Shown: positions 1 through 9,914, counted from the stretch's first letter. The stretch is 47,129 nt of DNA from an uncultured Ruminococcus sp. (GCA_947177205.1 CAMWTO010000002.1:1-47129); one strand, 5' to 3'. Numbers and translations: made by a program. Notes: generated by a model from the sequence alone, not told the origin.

Positions 1-130
1 GAATGAGAGAGATTGGGATTACGACACATACAATTTATCTTGTGAATTTACAATCCGATAAAAAAATATCTGTTCCATAAGCAGGATATCACGAATTAAT
101 TTTTAAAAAATTTAAACATCAAAAAAGTTC

Positions 131-168
131 AGTCCGGCAGAAGTTCCGCCGGACTGCTTGCTTTTTTT
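131..168 (+). terminator. Rho-independent terminator of an upstream gene outside the window
   Basis: AGTCCGGC (131-138) / GCCGGACT (148-155) perfect 8-bp stem followed by CTTTTTTT. Confidence 0.85.
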
Positions 169-213
169 CTGAAAATATGCTAGAATAAAATAAATAAAAA
201 ATAATTTTAATTG

Positions 214-906
214 TTAAGCATTTCTCTTTTTGTGGATGCTGTCTTCACTGATTTTAATCAGATTCAGGAGTGAGGAAGAATATTCCGGGTAAGTCTGGGA
301 CAGAATAGAAGTGGTTAAATATAACACTTCGGTATCACGTACGTAGTCGTTATCGCCGATGGGAATGCCACAGGATGCGGCTTTCACGTTTGCCTCACTC
401 ATGCTGATAATGGCACTTGCGTCGTCATTGGCGACAACTTTGTGGACGGAAAATAATTTCTGGTCGTTGTGGGGGTTGGCGTTGTAGATAATCCGGAATA
501 ATTTATAGACATTCAGCATTAAGTAAGAAGAAATTTCTTTAATTAATGTAATACTGTTCGCTTTCTGTGCAAGGGAATAGAGCAGACTGACGGAATTGTT
601 GACGATTTTCCGGTTGAATGCAACAACTTCCGGGCTTGGCATACTGTTGTTGCCGTCATCCTCGGGAATGTCTTCCACGGAAATGATTCTGCCCTCCGGT
701 TCGGGTGTCCGTCCGAGGAGATAATCACAGGAAACATTGTAATAATCGGCGATTTTGACTAAGAAATCCAGCCCGCATTCCCGGATGCCTTTTTCATAAT
801 GGGATAACAGTGCCTGGGAAATGCCGAGATCTGCGGCAGCCTGTTTCTGGCTGATCTGTCTTTCTTTGCGTTGTAACGCAATAATACGTGGGAAATCTGA
901 ATTCAT
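214..906 (-). CDS. XRE-family helix-turn-helix transcriptional regulator
   Basis: N-terminal HTH (RKERQISQKQAAADLGISQALLSHYEKGIRECGLDFLVKIADYYNVSCDYLLGRT); C-terminal region not recognised. Confidence 0.9.
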   Translation of the reverse strand: MNSDFPRIIALQRKERQISQKQAAADLGISQALLSHYEKGIRECGLDFLVKIADYYNVSCDYLLGRTPEPEGRIISVEDIPEDDGNNSMPSPEVVAFNRKIVNNSVSLLYSLAQKANSITLIKEISSYLMLNVYKLFRIIYNANPHNDQKLFSVHKVVANDDASAIISMSEANVKAASCGIPIGDNDYVRDTEVLYLTTSILSQTYPEYSSSLLNLIKISEDSIHKKRNA

Positions 907-980
907 GGTAAATCTGACTCCTTTCGGGGAATAAAAATAAATTTTAAAAATAGATTGAAAAAATAATCTTGTTATTATAT

Positions 981-1009
981 ATTATAGTACAGATTATACA
1001 AATTGTAAA
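981..1009 (-). promoter_or_regulatory. Sigma-70/A type promoter for the XRE regulator
   Basis: Minus strand TTTACA - 17 bp - TATAAT. Confidence 0.65.
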
Positions 1010-1159
1010 GTTGTGGAATCGTGGAAAAATTCGTATTTTTTTTGTGAAATCTTGTGCAAAAAGCAGAGCCTCACAAAAGAAACAGACATAGTTTGTGAAA
1101 AATTCATAAAAATTTTAAAATTTGAAAATTGTTCTATCAAAAACAGGAGGTTTTTTCTG

Positions 1160-1795
1160 ATGAAAGGTTATCATCTGAGTCTGTACCGGCACGGGCGGAC
1201 AAAAGCAAATGACGAGGGAATCTATATCGGCAGTACGGATTTTCCTTTGTCCGACAAGGGCGCAGTGGAATTAAGCGGCAAAATGGATCTGTACGAATAT
1301 CCGAGAGTCCAAAGAATCTACAGCAGTCCTTTATTAAGATGTACAGAAACGGCAGAGATTTTATTTCCGGATGTGCCGTTATACTTAGCGGAAGATCTGA
1401 GAGAACTAAATTTTGGAAAGTTCGAGGGTAAATCCGCACTGGAACTGCTTGCAAGCCACACATACCGGGAGGCCTACCGGACGTGGCTCAAAGGCGGTTC
1501 ACCGGATCTGAAACCGCCGGAGGGCGAAAGCGTGGAAGAACTTTGTCTTCGGAGTTATCGGGCATTATACCGGATTTTAATGGACATGATGGAATTTGAT
1601 TTGAATCACTGCGCCGTCATTACACATGCCGGTGTGATCAGCAACATGCTTGCATGTTTCGGTCTTCCGAAAATTTCTCCGAAAGAACTGAACTGCGAAC
1701 CGGGGGAGGGTTTTGAAATCGTCCTGACGGCGCAGATGTGGCAGACGGCGCAGGCTTTCGAGATTCTGGGGATGACGCCCTATTCCAGAGATTGA
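1160..1795 (+). CDS. Histidine phosphatase family protein (phosphoglycerate mutase/CobC-like)
   Basis: LYRHGRTKANDEGIYIGSTDFPLSDKG (RHG motif) and ITHAGVISNML; start moved to the ATG at 1160 behind AGGAGG. Confidence 0.85.
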   Translation: MKGYHLSLYRHGRTKANDEGIYIGSTDFPLSDKGAVELSGKMDLYEYPRVQRIYSSPLLRCTETAEILFPDVPLYLAEDLRELNFGKFEGKSALELLASHTYREAYRTWLKGGSPDLKPPEGESVEELCLRSYRALYRILMDMMEFDLNHCAVITHAGVISNMLACFGLPKISPKELNCEPGEGFEIVLTAQMWQTAQAFEILGMTPYSRD

Positions 1796-1830
1796 CTTAA
1801 ATTTTTTAAAATTTTTATTCCAGGGAGCGG

Positions 1831-2601
1831 ATGATCATGAAAATGCAGGAGTTACGGCAGTTTACAAGGGAAACCATCCAAAGGAGACCAGGCAAAGCCT
1901 GGGGCATTGCCATACTTCTGCCGGCTGTCTGGATCGGAATGGAGCTGATTCCGGATGTGCTGTCCGGGATTCTCTGGATCAAAGGTTTGCTTACGCCGGA
2001 GGGATTCTTTTTCAGCCGTGAACCGTTCTGGATCGGGTTCCTGATTTTGTGGGGGATGCTGCGTTTCTGTATTATGACGCCGATTCTCTGCGGTGTTTGC
2101 AGTTGGTTCAGTTCTATGCTCGGATTTACTGGAAAAATCGTTCAGCCGTTCCGGGATTGTGCATTTTTCTGGAACAGTCTGCGCTTTTTCGGGGTGATCC
2201 GGATTCTGGAATTTCTTTCACTCTTTCCGCTGATTCTGTCGTGCATTCTGACAGTCGGCGCATTCCGGAAAAGCATGATGCAGGAAGATGCTGGATTCTG
2301 GCTGTTCCTGGTGATCCAGTGCCTGTGCCTGTGTTTCTGGACGGCATATTTTGCGATTCGTTTCCGGGTGAATCTGCTGGCAACACCCTTGCTATTTCTG
2401 GAAGATCCCGGACGTTCCGTTGCTTCTGTTGCATCTATCTGGAAAATTGTAACATTATCCGGGAGAATTCTGGAGCATCAGCACAGGAAATTACTATTGA
2501 TTTTCCTGACAAATTATCAATTCCGAGATTTTCTGACAATGCTGATTTTATTTTTGCAGATCCGAATCCGGGAATATTTACAGGAACACGAAATTAATTA
2601 A
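1831..2601 (+). CDS. Polytopic membrane protein of unknown function
   Basis: 256-aa ORF with several hydrophobic segments; GGGAGCGG upstream. Confidence 0.7.
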   Translation: MIMKMQELRQFTRETIQRRPGKAWGIAILLPAVWIGMELIPDVLSGILWIKGLLTPEGFFFSREPFWIGFLILWGMLRFCIMTPILCGVCSWFSSMLGFTGKIVQPFRDCAFFWNSLRFFGVIRILEFLSLFPLILSCILTVGAFRKSMMQEDAGFWLFLVIQCLCLCFWTAYFAIRFRVNLLATPLLFLEDPGRSVASVASIWKIVTLSGRILEHQHRKLLLIFLTNYQFRDFLTMLILFLQIRIREYLQEHEIN

Positions 2602-2661
2602 ATATATTAATTTTATTTACAGAAAATTTTCGATTTATCCGGAATTTATTTCATTTTTTCA

Positions 2662-2690
2662 TTGACAGATCTTTCAAACTGTGCTATAAT
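2662..2690 (+). promoter_or_regulatory. Consensus promoter of the S10-spc-alpha operon
   Basis: TTGACA (2662-2667) - 17 bp - TATAAT (2685-2690), both hexamers perfect. Confidence 0.9.
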
Positions 2691-2696
2691 AATGAA

Positions 2697-3096
2697 AGTC
2701 CAGTAAAAATAATGGATTTATTGAAATTACTGGCTGATAATATGCGCAGAAGCGAAAGGTTGCTGGCGGTTTGTCAGGTAATTTTCGTGGAGTATGTTCG
2801 GTCATGAACCGGACGGCAAGGAATGATGACACGGTATGTGCAGAGATTAACAGACGGTTTTTTCAAATTTTGTCTGTTCGTGTCCCTGTGTGACTTCGTC
2901 CGGAATCTTGCCTTAAGATTTCGGCTTTTCTGTTTCCTGTCTCAGGAAACACCAGGCGCAGTGGAACAATCCCCTGCTCCGTCCCTGTGATTCCTGTTTC
3001 CCACAACTGCGCCCCCGTCTCTGAAATTTCCGGAAATTTCTGAAATACAAAAATTCAGAGTACAAGCTTATTTTTCTGCAAGGAGGCGAATAGAGA
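2697..3096 (+). ncRNA. Long structured 5' leader of the S10 operon (candidate r-protein leader/attenuator)
   Basis: ~400 nt without a convincing sense ORF between promoter and rpsJ; multiple perfect stems (see findings). Confidence 0.6.
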
Positions 3097-3411
3097 ATGG
3101 CAGTAAGCGAAAAAATCAGAATCAAGATCAAAGGCTATGAGCATGCGACTGTTGATGCAGCTGCAGTCAAGATTGTAGAGGCTGCAAAGAGAAGCGGTGC
3201 CAGCGTTTCCGGTCCGATCCCGCTGCCCACTGAAAAGGAGATTGTGACAATTCTCCGTGCAGTCCATAAATATAAGGACAGCCGTGAGCAGTTTGAACAG
3301 CGCACACACAAGCGTTTGATTGATGTGATCCGTCCCACAGACAAGACGGCTGATGCGCTCCGTAAACTGGAGCTCCCCGCAGGTGTTGACATTGTGATGG
3401 AAGTCAAGTAA
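3097..3411 (+). CDS. rpsJ: 30S ribosomal protein S10
   Basis: 104 aa, S10 sequence pattern ([15 protein letters not shown]...), AAGGAGG upstream, operon position. Confidence 0.98.
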   Translation: MAVSEKIRIKIKGYEHATVDAAAVKIVEAAKRSGASVSGPIPLPTEKEIVTILRAVHKYKDSREQFEQRTHKRLIDVIRPTDKTADALRKLELPAGVDIVMEVK

Positions 3412-3509
3412 TTCCTGTTTTCTTGATTATTTAATAATTTTTTTAAATAATCAGGTCATGTCGGAAAAATTTAATTTTCGACCAATAACCATAAGGAGGA
3501 AAAACCCAA

Positions 3510-4139
3510 ATGAAAAAAGGTATTATCGGCAAAAAAGTCGGTATGACACAGATTTTCGATGAAAATGGCAAAGTCATTCCGGTGACTGTCGTAGAGGCTG
3601 GTCCTTGCCAGGTCATTCAGGTCAAGACCGTTGAAAATGACGGTTATAACGCTATACAGCTTGGCTTTGGCGACAAGAAAGCCAACAGAGTCAACAAGCC
3701 GGAAAAAGGTCATTTTGACAAGGCTGATGCAGGCTATAAGAAAACATTAAAAGAATTCAGACTGGAAGATTCTGATCTGACAGCCGGTGCGCTCGTAAAG
3801 GCAGATGTCTTTGCTGTCGGCGATATCGTAGATGTTTCCGGGACAAGCAAAGGTAAAGGCTTCCAGGGTGCCATCAAGCGTCACAATCAGCACAGACTGA
3901 AAGAGACACACGGCACAGGTCCTGTTCACAGACAGGCAGGTTCTATGGGTGCATGTTCTTCCCCGTCCAGAATTTTCAAGGGCAAGGGAATGGCAGGACA
4001 CATGGGCGCAGAGAAAGTAACAGTCCAGAATTTGGAAATTGTAAAAATAGATGCTGAAAATAATCTGATTGCGATTAAAGGCGCAATTCCTGGTCCTAAG
4101 GGCGGTATTGTGACAATCGTTGACAGCGTGAAAGCATAA
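3510..4139 (+). CDS. rplC: 50S ribosomal protein L3
   Basis: [30 protein letters not shown]...; operon position. Confidence 0.98.
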   Translation: MKKGIIGKKVGMTQIFDENGKVIPVTVVEAGPCQVIQVKTVENDGYNAIQLGFGDKKANRVNKPEKGHFDKADAGYKKTLKEFRLEDSDLTAGALVKADVFAVGDIVDVSGTSKGKGFQGAIKRHNQHRLKETHGTGPVHRQAGSMGACSSPSRIFKGKGMAGHMGAEKVTVQNLEIVKIDAENNLIAIKGAIPGPKGGIVTIVDSVKA

Positions 4140-4156
4140 GAGAGGGGGAACTTGAA

Positions 4157-4780
4157 ATGGCAACTGTAAAAGTATTTGATATGTCCGGTAATGAAGTTTC
4201 TTCCACAGAGCTGGCTGACAGCGTATTTGGCATTGAACCCAACCAGGCAGTCATGCACATGGCTGTTGTGAATTATCTGGCAAATCAGCGCCAGGGCACA
4301 CAGTCCACACTGACCAGAACAGAAGTCAGTGGCGGCGGCAAAAAGCCCTGGAGACAGAAGGGCACAGGCAACGCAAGACAGGGTTCTATCAGAGCACCGC
4401 AGTGGAGACACGGCGGCGTGGCACTTGGTCCGAAACCCAGAAGCTACCGTTATACACTCAACAAGAAAGTTCGTAGATTAGCGATGAAATCTGCACTTTC
4501 CGCAAAAGTCCAGGAGGGCAATCTGATTGTTCTGGATACGCTTACAATGGATGAGTTCAAGACAAAGAAAATTGCTGCAATGCTCAAAGCGCTCAATGTG
4601 GAGAAAAAAGCACTGATCGTCACAGCAGATGCAGATGTGAAAGTGTACAAGAGTGCAGCCAATCTTCCTGGTGTCAAGACAACACATGTAGGAACGCTGA
4701 ATGTCTATGATATTCTCAACGGCGGCAAGTTCATCGTTGCGAAGAATGCCATTGCAAAAATTGAGGAGGTGTATGCATGA
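4157..4780 (+). CDS. rplD: 50S ribosomal protein L4
   Basis: [35 protein letters not shown]. Confidence 0.98.
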   Translation: MATVKVFDMSGNEVSSTELADSVFGIEPNQAVMHMAVVNYLANQRQGTQSTLTRTEVSGGGKKPWRQKGTGNARQGSIRAPQWRHGGVALGPKPRSYRYTLNKKVRRLAMKSALSAKVQEGNLIVLDTLTMDEFKTKKIAAMLKALNVEKKALIVTADADVKVYKSAANLPGVKTTHVGTLNVYDILNGGKFIVAKNAIAKIEEVYA

Positions 4781-5112
4781 TGAAAGCACCGCAGGATATC
4801 ATCATCAGACCAATCATTACAGAGCAGAGCATGGATGGTATGCCCAACAGTAAGTATACATTCCAGGTTGCAAAAGATGCCAATAAACTGGAAATCAAAT
4901 CTGCTGTGGAAGCGCTCTTCAATGTAGAAGTTCTGAAAGTTAATACACTGAACTGCCGTGGCAGACAGAAGAGAGTCGGCAGATATGTCGGCAAAACAGC
5001 AGCTTACAAAAAGGCTGTTGTCACGATCAATCCTGAGCCTGAGAATGCAAAGGGCACAAAGAAAGCCGACAAGAAGAAGGGCACAATTGAGTTCTTCGAC
5101 GGCATGTTTTAA
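4777..5112 (+). CDS. rplW: 50S ribosomal protein L23
   Basis: [12 protein letters not shown]...[30 protein letters not shown] overlap with rplD. Confidence 0.96.
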   Translation: MMKAPQDIIIRPIITEQSMDGMPNSKYTFQVAKDANKLEIKSAVEALFNVEVLKVNTLNCRGRQKRVGRYVGKTAAYKKAVVTINPEPENAKGTKKADKKKGTIEFFDGMF

Positions 5113-5202
5113 TTAGATTATAATATAAATTAAAATAATTTGATTATAATCCGGTATGGGACAGTGCTCCCGCAAAAGCATTATTTTTAAGGAGTGAAAA
5201 CA

Positions 5203-6036
5203 ATGGCTATCAAGAGCTATAAGCCGACTTCTCCCTCCAGAAGACAGATGACAGTCACAGATTATTCTGTACTGAGCAAAGTCGCACCGGAGAAAAGTCT
5301 GCTTGAGCCGCTCAAGAAAAACAGCGGCAGAAACAGCTATGGTCGCATCACAGTCCGTCACAGAGGCGGCGGCAATCGCAGAAAATACCGTGTGATCGAC
5401 TTCAAGCGTGATAAAGAAGAAATGAACGCAACTGTTCAGACACTGGAATACGATCCGAACAGAAGTGCTTTCATTGCACTGGTAAAATATGAAGACGGCG
5501 AAAAGCGTTACATCATCGCACCTAACGGACTGAAAGTCGGCGATGTTGTCCGTGCCGGCGCAGATGCTGACATCAAGCCCGGCAATGCTCTGAAACTGAT
5601 CGATATTCCGGTTGGTACCTTCATTCATGCAATTGAATTATATCCCGGCAAGGGTGCACAGCTCGTCAGAAGTGCCGGCAACATGGCGCAGCTCATGGGC
5701 AAAGAGGGCGGTTATGCGCTGATTCGTCTGCCCAGCGGCGAGATGAGAAAAGTACCGGTGAACTGTAAGGCTTCCATTGGTCAGGTTTCCAATATTGACC
5801 ATGAGAATGTCAATTATGGTAAGGCCGGCAGAAAGCGCCATATGGGCTGGAGACCGACCGTCCGTGGTTCTGTTATGAACCCCTGCGACCATCCGCACGG
5901 CGGCGGTGAGGGCAAATCTCCTGTTGGTCGTCCCGGACCTGTTACCCCGTGGGGCAAGCCTGCGCTTGGTTATAAGACCAGAAAGTCTCATAACAAGACA
6001 GATAAATATATCGTAAAACGCCGCAACGGCAAATAA
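5203..6036 (+). CDS. rplB: 50S ribosomal protein L2
   Basis: [22 protein letters not shown]...[21 protein letters not shown]; start at 5203 (AAGGAG upstream) rather than 5194. Confidence 0.98.
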   Translation: MAIKSYKPTSPSRRQMTVTDYSVLSKVAPEKSLLEPLKKNSGRNSYGRITVRHRGGGNRRKYRVIDFKRDKEEMNATVQTLEYDPNRSAFIALVKYEDGEKRYIIAPNGLKVGDVVRAGADADIKPGNALKLIDIPVGTFIHAIELYPGKGAQLVRSAGNMAQLMGKEGGYALIRLPSGEMRKVPVNCKASIGQVSNIDHENVNYGKAGRKRHMGWRPTVRGSVMNPCDHPHGGGEGKSPVGRPGPVTPWGKPALGYKTRKSHNKTDKYIVKRRNGK

Positions 6037-6061
6037 TCGGAAAGGAGAATCTTTATAAGCT

Positions 6062-6346
6062 ATGAGCAGAAGTATTAAAAAAGGACCTTTTGTGCAGGAA
6101 GTTCTCCTCAAGAGAGTCATTGCGATGAACGAAGCCGGCGAGAAGAAAGTGCTCAAGACATGGAGCCGTTCTTCTACGATCTTCCCGGATTTCGTAGGTC
6201 ATACGTTTGCTGTGCATGACGGCAGAAAGCATGTGCCGGTATATGTCACGGAAGACATGGTCGGACACAAGCTCGGTGAGTTTGCACCGACAAGAACATT
6301 CAAGGGTCATGCCGGTTCTAAGACATCCAATAACGGCAAGAAGTAA
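6062..6346 (+). CDS. rpsS: 30S ribosomal protein S19
   Basis: [19 protein letters not shown]...[12 protein letters not shown]. Confidence 0.98.
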   Translation: MSRSIKKGPFVQEVLLKRVIAMNEAGEKKVLKTWSRSSTIFPDFVGHTFAVHDGRKHVPVYVTEDMVGHKLGEFAPTRTFKGHAGSKTSNNGKK

Positions 6347-6369
6347 TTGCGGAAGGAGGAGTTTACATC

Positions 6370-6708
6370 ATGGAAGCAAGAGCAACTCTGAATAATGTCC
6401 GCATTTCTCCCAGAAAAGTGCAGATCGTGCTGGATCTGATCAGAAATCAGCAGATTGAGAAAGCACAGGCAATACTTCGCCTGACACCCAAGGCAGCCAG
6501 TCCGATTCTGGAAAAGCTTTTGAAGTCCGCTGTTGCAAATGCAGACAATAATAATGGCATGAACAAAGATAAATTATATATCTCTGAATGCTATGTTACA
6601 CCAGGTCCGATCATGAAGCGCATCATGCCCAGAGCACAGGGCAGAGCGTACCGGATTCTGAAGAGAACATCTCACATCACAATCGTGGTGAAAGAACAAG
6701 AAGATTAA
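6370..6708 (+). CDS. rplV: 50S ribosomal protein L22
   Basis: [18 protein letters not shown]...[20 protein letters not shown]. Confidence 0.98.
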   Translation: MEARATLNNVRISPRKVQIVLDLIRNQQIEKAQAILRLTPKAASPILEKLLKSAVANADNNNGMNKDKLYISECYVTPGPIMKRIMPRAQGRAYRILKRTSHITIVVKEQED

Positions 6709-6725
6709 TCCGAGGAGGCTATTAT

Positions 6726-7550
6726 ATGGGACAGAAAGTGAACCCGCACGGTCTGCGTGTCGGTGTCATTAAAGACTGGGATTCCCGCTGGTACGCAAAA
6801 AAGGCTGATTTCGGCGATATGCTGGTAGAAGATTATAATATCAGAAATTATATCCTGAAAACACTCAAGCCGATGGGTGTGCCCCGTGTGGAAATCGAGC
6901 GCTTTGCAGAAGACAAAGTCAGAATTCACATTCACTGCGCAAAGCCGGGTCTTGTCATCGGCAGAGGCGGTGCAGAAATTGAAAAGCTGAAGGCAAAGCT
7001 TGAAAAGATGATGGGCAAGCAGGTTGCTATCAATATTATGGAAATCAAGCAGCCGGATCTGGATGCACAGCTTGTGGCTGAAAAGATTGCAAAAGACCTG
7101 GAAGACCGTGTATCTTTCCGCCGTGCCATGAAACAGTCCATCAGCAGAGCCATGAGACTCAATGCAAAGGGCATTAAAGTCATGGTATCGGGCAGACTGG
7201 CAGGCGCAGAAATTGCACGTTCTGAGAGTTATCATGAGGGCACAATTCCGTTGCAGACCATCCGTGCAGATATTGATTATGGTTTTGCAGAGGCTGACAC
7301 CACTTATGGCAAGCTCGGCGTGAAAGTCTGGATTTATAAAGGCGAAGTTCTCAAGGGCGATGCAGCAAAGGCAATGGCAGCAAGAGAGAGAACCGAGAGA
7401 AGACGCAGAGATAACAGAGACGGCAGAGATAACCGTGACAACAGAAGACGTGATGACCGCCGTGGCAATTTCCGTGGCGAGAACAGACGTGGCGGCAATA
7501 ACAATTACCGTGGCGGCAGCAACACAAGAAGAGAAGGAGGCAACAAGTAA
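6726..7550 (+). CDS. rpsC: 30S ribosomal protein S3 with R/N/G-rich C-terminal tail
   Basis: [24 protein letters not shown]...; start at 6726 with GAGGAGG upstream rather than 6588. Confidence 0.98.
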   Translation: MGQKVNPHGLRVGVIKDWDSRWYAKKADFGDMLVEDYNIRNYILKTLKPMGVPRVEIERFAEDKVRIHIHCAKPGLVIGRGGAEIEKLKAKLEKMMGKQVAINIMEIKQPDLDAQLVAEKIAKDLEDRVSFRRAMKQSISRAMRLNAKGIKVMVSGRLAGAEIARSESYHEGTIPLQTIRADIDYGFAEADTTYGKLGVKVWIYKGEVLKGDAAKAMAARERTERRRRDNRDGRDNRDNRRRDDRRGNFRGENRRGGNNNYRGGSNTRREGGNK

Positions 7551-7552
7551 TC

Positions 7553-7987
7553 ATGCTTCTTCCGAAGAGAGTAAAATACCGCAGAGTTCACAGAGGACGT
7601 CTGACAGGTAAAGCCTACAGAGGCAACAAGGTAAGCTATGGCGATTTCGGCTTGCAGGCGCTTGAACCTGCCTGGATCACATCCAATCAGATTGAGTCTG
7701 CCCGTATCGCAATGACAAGATATATCAAGAGAGGCGGACAGGTCTGGATCAAGATTTTCCCGGACAAGCCGATCACGGAAAAGCCGGCAGAAACCCGAAT
7801 GGGTTCCGGTAAAGGTTCCCCGGAATACTGGGTAGCCGTTGTCAAGCCCGGCAGAGTCCTGTTTGAAATCAAGGGCGTTCCGGAAGAGACGGCAAGAGAA
7901 GCAATGCGTCTTGCAATGCATAAACTGCCGATCAAGTGCAAGTTTATTGTCAAAGAATCTGAAGAAACAACAGCCGCAGCAGAATAA
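7553..7987 (+). CDS. rplP: 50S ribosomal protein L16
   Basis: [25 protein letters not shown]. Confidence 0.98.
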   Translation: MLLPKRVKYRRVHRGRLTGKAYRGNKVSYGDFGLQALEPAWITSNQIESARIAMTRYIKRGGQVWIKIFPDKPITEKPAETRMGSGKGSPEYWVAVVKPGRVLFEIKGVPEETAREAMRLAMHKLPIKCKFIVKESEETTAAAE

Positions 7988-8004
7988 GAGGGAGGGAGTC
8001 AGCA

Positions 8005-8208
8005 ATGAAAGCAGCAGAAATCAAAGAGATGACTGTCGAAGAAATGAATCAGAAGCTTGTAAGCCTGAAAGAAGAGCTTTTTGCACTCCGCTTCCAGCTT
8101 GCCATCAGTCAGCTGGACAATACAGCAAAAGTGAAGGCTGTCAAGAAAGACATCGCACGTGTCAAGACCTGTCTGCGTCAGGCAGAACTTGCACAGAGCG
8201 CTGAGTAA
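8005..8208 (+). CDS. rpmC: 50S ribosomal protein L29
   Basis: 67 aa, L29 pattern [23 protein letters not shown]. Confidence 0.95.
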   Translation: MKAAEIKEMTVEEMNQKLVSLKEELFALRFQLAISQLDNTAKVKAVKKDIARVKTCLRQAELAQSAE

Positions 8209-8226
8209 GATAGGAGGAAGAACGCT

Positions 8227-8484
8227 TTGGCTGAAAGAAATCTGAGAAAGACGAGAACCGGAATGGTTGTCAGCGACAAGATGGACAAGACAGTCGTTGT
8301 TGCAATCGTCGATAACGTAAAGCATCCGCTGTACAAGAAGATTATCAAGCGTACTGTTCGCCTGAAAGCACATGACGAGAACAACCAGTGCCGTGTCGGC
8401 GACCGTGTATCCGTGATGGAAACACGTCCGCTCTCCAAAGACAAGAGATGGCGTGTTGTGAACATCATTGAAAAAGCGAAGTAA
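8227..8484 (+). CDS. rpsQ: 30S ribosomal protein S17 (TTG start)
   Basis: [21 protein letters not shown]...; TTG at 8227. Confidence 0.97.
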   Translation: MAERNLRKTRTGMVVSDKMDKTVVVAIVDNVKHPLYKKIIKRTVRLKAHDENNQCRVGDRVSVMETRPLSKDKRWRVVNIIEKAK

Positions 8485-8513
8485 TTACTATTAATTTTTG
8501 AGGAAAGGAGAAA

Positions 8514-8581
8514 GCTGCACAGGATTTGAATTTTAAAATTTATTTCCTGTTATAAATTATCATTATAATTTATTTCGCAGC
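8514..8581 (+). ncRNA. Candidate three-way-junction RNA element between rpsQ and rplN
   Basis: GCTGC (8514-8518)/GCAGC (8577-8581) encloses ACAGGA/TCCTGT and ATAAATTA/TAATTTAT hairpins. Confidence 0.45.
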
Positions 8582-8593
8582 GGAAAGCATCCC

Positions 8594-8962
8594 ATGATTC
8601 AGATGCAGACTTATCTGAAAGTTGCAGACAATACAGGTGCAAAAGAGCTGATGTGCATCAGAGTATTAGGCGGCACTCGCAGAAGATATGCCAATATCGG
8701 CGATGTCGTTGTTGCATCCGTTAAAAAAGCAACACCCGGCGGTGTGGTTAAGAAAGGTGACGTTGTCAAGGCTGTCATCGTCCGCAGTGCAAAGGGTCTC
8801 AGAAGAGAAGACGGCACTTACATCCGTTTCGACGAGAATGCTGCCGTAATTATCAAAGAAGACAAGAATCCGAAAGGTACTCGTATCTTCGGGCCGGTTG
8901 CCAGAGAACTTCGTGAAAAGGATTACATGAAGATTTTATCTCTCGCTCCGGAAGTACTGTAA
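8594..8962 (+). CDS. rplN: 50S ribosomal protein L14
   Basis: [27 protein letters not shown]. Confidence 0.98.
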   Translation: MIQMQTYLKVADNTGAKELMCIRVLGGTRRRYANIGDVVVASVKKATPGGVVKKGDVVKAVIVRSAKGLRREDGTYIRFDENAAVIIKEDKNPKGTRIFGPVARELREKDYMKILSLAPEVL

Positions 8963-8975
8963 GGGAGGTCTCAGA

Positions 8976-9359
8976 ATGAGCGCAAAGCTTCACGTTAAAA
9001 CAGGCGATACTGTCATTCTGCGCACCGGTGTAGATGAGTACAAGTATAAAAATCCGGATAAGAAAGAAAACGGCAGACTCACTGCGAAAGTTGTCGAGGT
9101 CAGCCCAAAAGAGGGCAAAGTCATTGTTGAGGGCGTCAACATGGTCACAAAACATCTCAAGCCCACTGCAATGGGTCAGTCCGGCAATATCGTCAGAGCA
9201 GAAGCGCCGATTTATGCCTGCAAGGTGCAGCTCGTCTGCCCCAAGTGCGGCAAGCCTACCAGAGTTGGTCATACGTTCGAAGAGAAGACTCTGGACAACG
9301 GCAAGACGAAGAAAATCAAGCTCCGTGTCTGCAAAAAGTGCGGCAAGTCTTTCGAGTAA
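8976..9359 (+). CDS. rplX: 50S ribosomal protein L24 with CxxC zinc-ribbon-like C-terminus
   Basis: KOW region plus CPKCGKPTRVGH...VCKKCGKSFE. Confidence 0.95.
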   Translation: MSAKLHVKTGDTVILRTGVDEYKYKNPDKKENGRLTAKVVEVSPKEGKVIVEGVNMVTKHLKPTAMGQSGNIVRAEAPIYACKVQLVCPKCGKPTRVGHTFEEKTLDNGKTKKIKLRVCKKCGKSFE

Positions 9360-9374
9360 AGGAGAAACGACGAA

Positions 9375-9914
9375 ATGGCAAGATTAAAAGAACAGTATGT
9401 CAGCACCGTTGCTCCTGCATTGATGCAGAAATTCAGCTACAAGAGCTCTATGCAGATCCCGAAGCTGGATAAAGTTGTCATCAACGTTGGCGCTGGTGAG
9501 GCAAAAGAAAATTCCAAGGTCATTGATGCGATCATGAATGATCTTGCGAAGATTACAGGACAGAAGCCGGTTGTCTGCCGTGCAAAGAAATCTGTCGCAA
9601 ATTTCAAACTGCGTGAGGGTATGCCGATTGGTGTGAAAGTCACACTGAGAGGCGAAAGAATGTATGATTTCGTAGATAAATTATTCAACGTTGCATTCCC
9701 CCGTGTCCGTGACTTCAGAGGCATCAACGGCAATTCTTTCGATGGTCGTGGCAATTATTCCACGGGTATCAAAGAACAGTTGATTTTCCCTGAAATCGAG
9801 TATGATAAGATTGATAAAGTACGTGGTATGGACATCAATTTCATCACAACCGCTCAGACAGACGAAGAGGCAAAAGAGCTGCTCAAGCTGCTCGGTGCGC
9901 CGTTTGCTGACTAA
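9375..9914 (+). CDS. rplE: 50S ribosomal protein L5
   Basis: [15 protein letters not shown]...[24 protein letters not shown]. Confidence 0.98.
   Translation: MARLKEQYVSTVAPALMQKFSYKSSMQIPKLDKVVINVGAGEAKENSKVIDAIMNDLAKITGQKPVVCRAKKSVANFKLREGMPIGVKVTLRGERMYDFVDKLFNVAFPRVRDFRGINGNSFDGRGNYSTGIKEQLIFPEIEYDKIDKVRGMDINFITTAQTDEEAKELLKLLGAPFAD

Noticed and set aside
1-80. Partial upstream CDS at the left edge
   Set aside because: Two plus frames are open (ending at 61 and at 80) and are too short to choose between; only the following terminator is reliable.
2049-2597. Alternative + frame of 182 aa overlapping the 256-aa membrane protein
   Set aside because: The overlapping 256-aa frame has SD, start and TM pattern; the alternative looks like a shadow frame.
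2913-3309. Minus-strand ORFs across the S10 leader and rpsJ
   Set aside because: They overlap a strong leader/promoter region and rpsJ, and the proteins look like noise.
9190-9359. Zinc-ribbon-like C-terminus of L24 as a novelty
   Set aside because: CPKCGKPTRVG...CKKCG is, to my knowledge, common in Firmicute L24 proteins.
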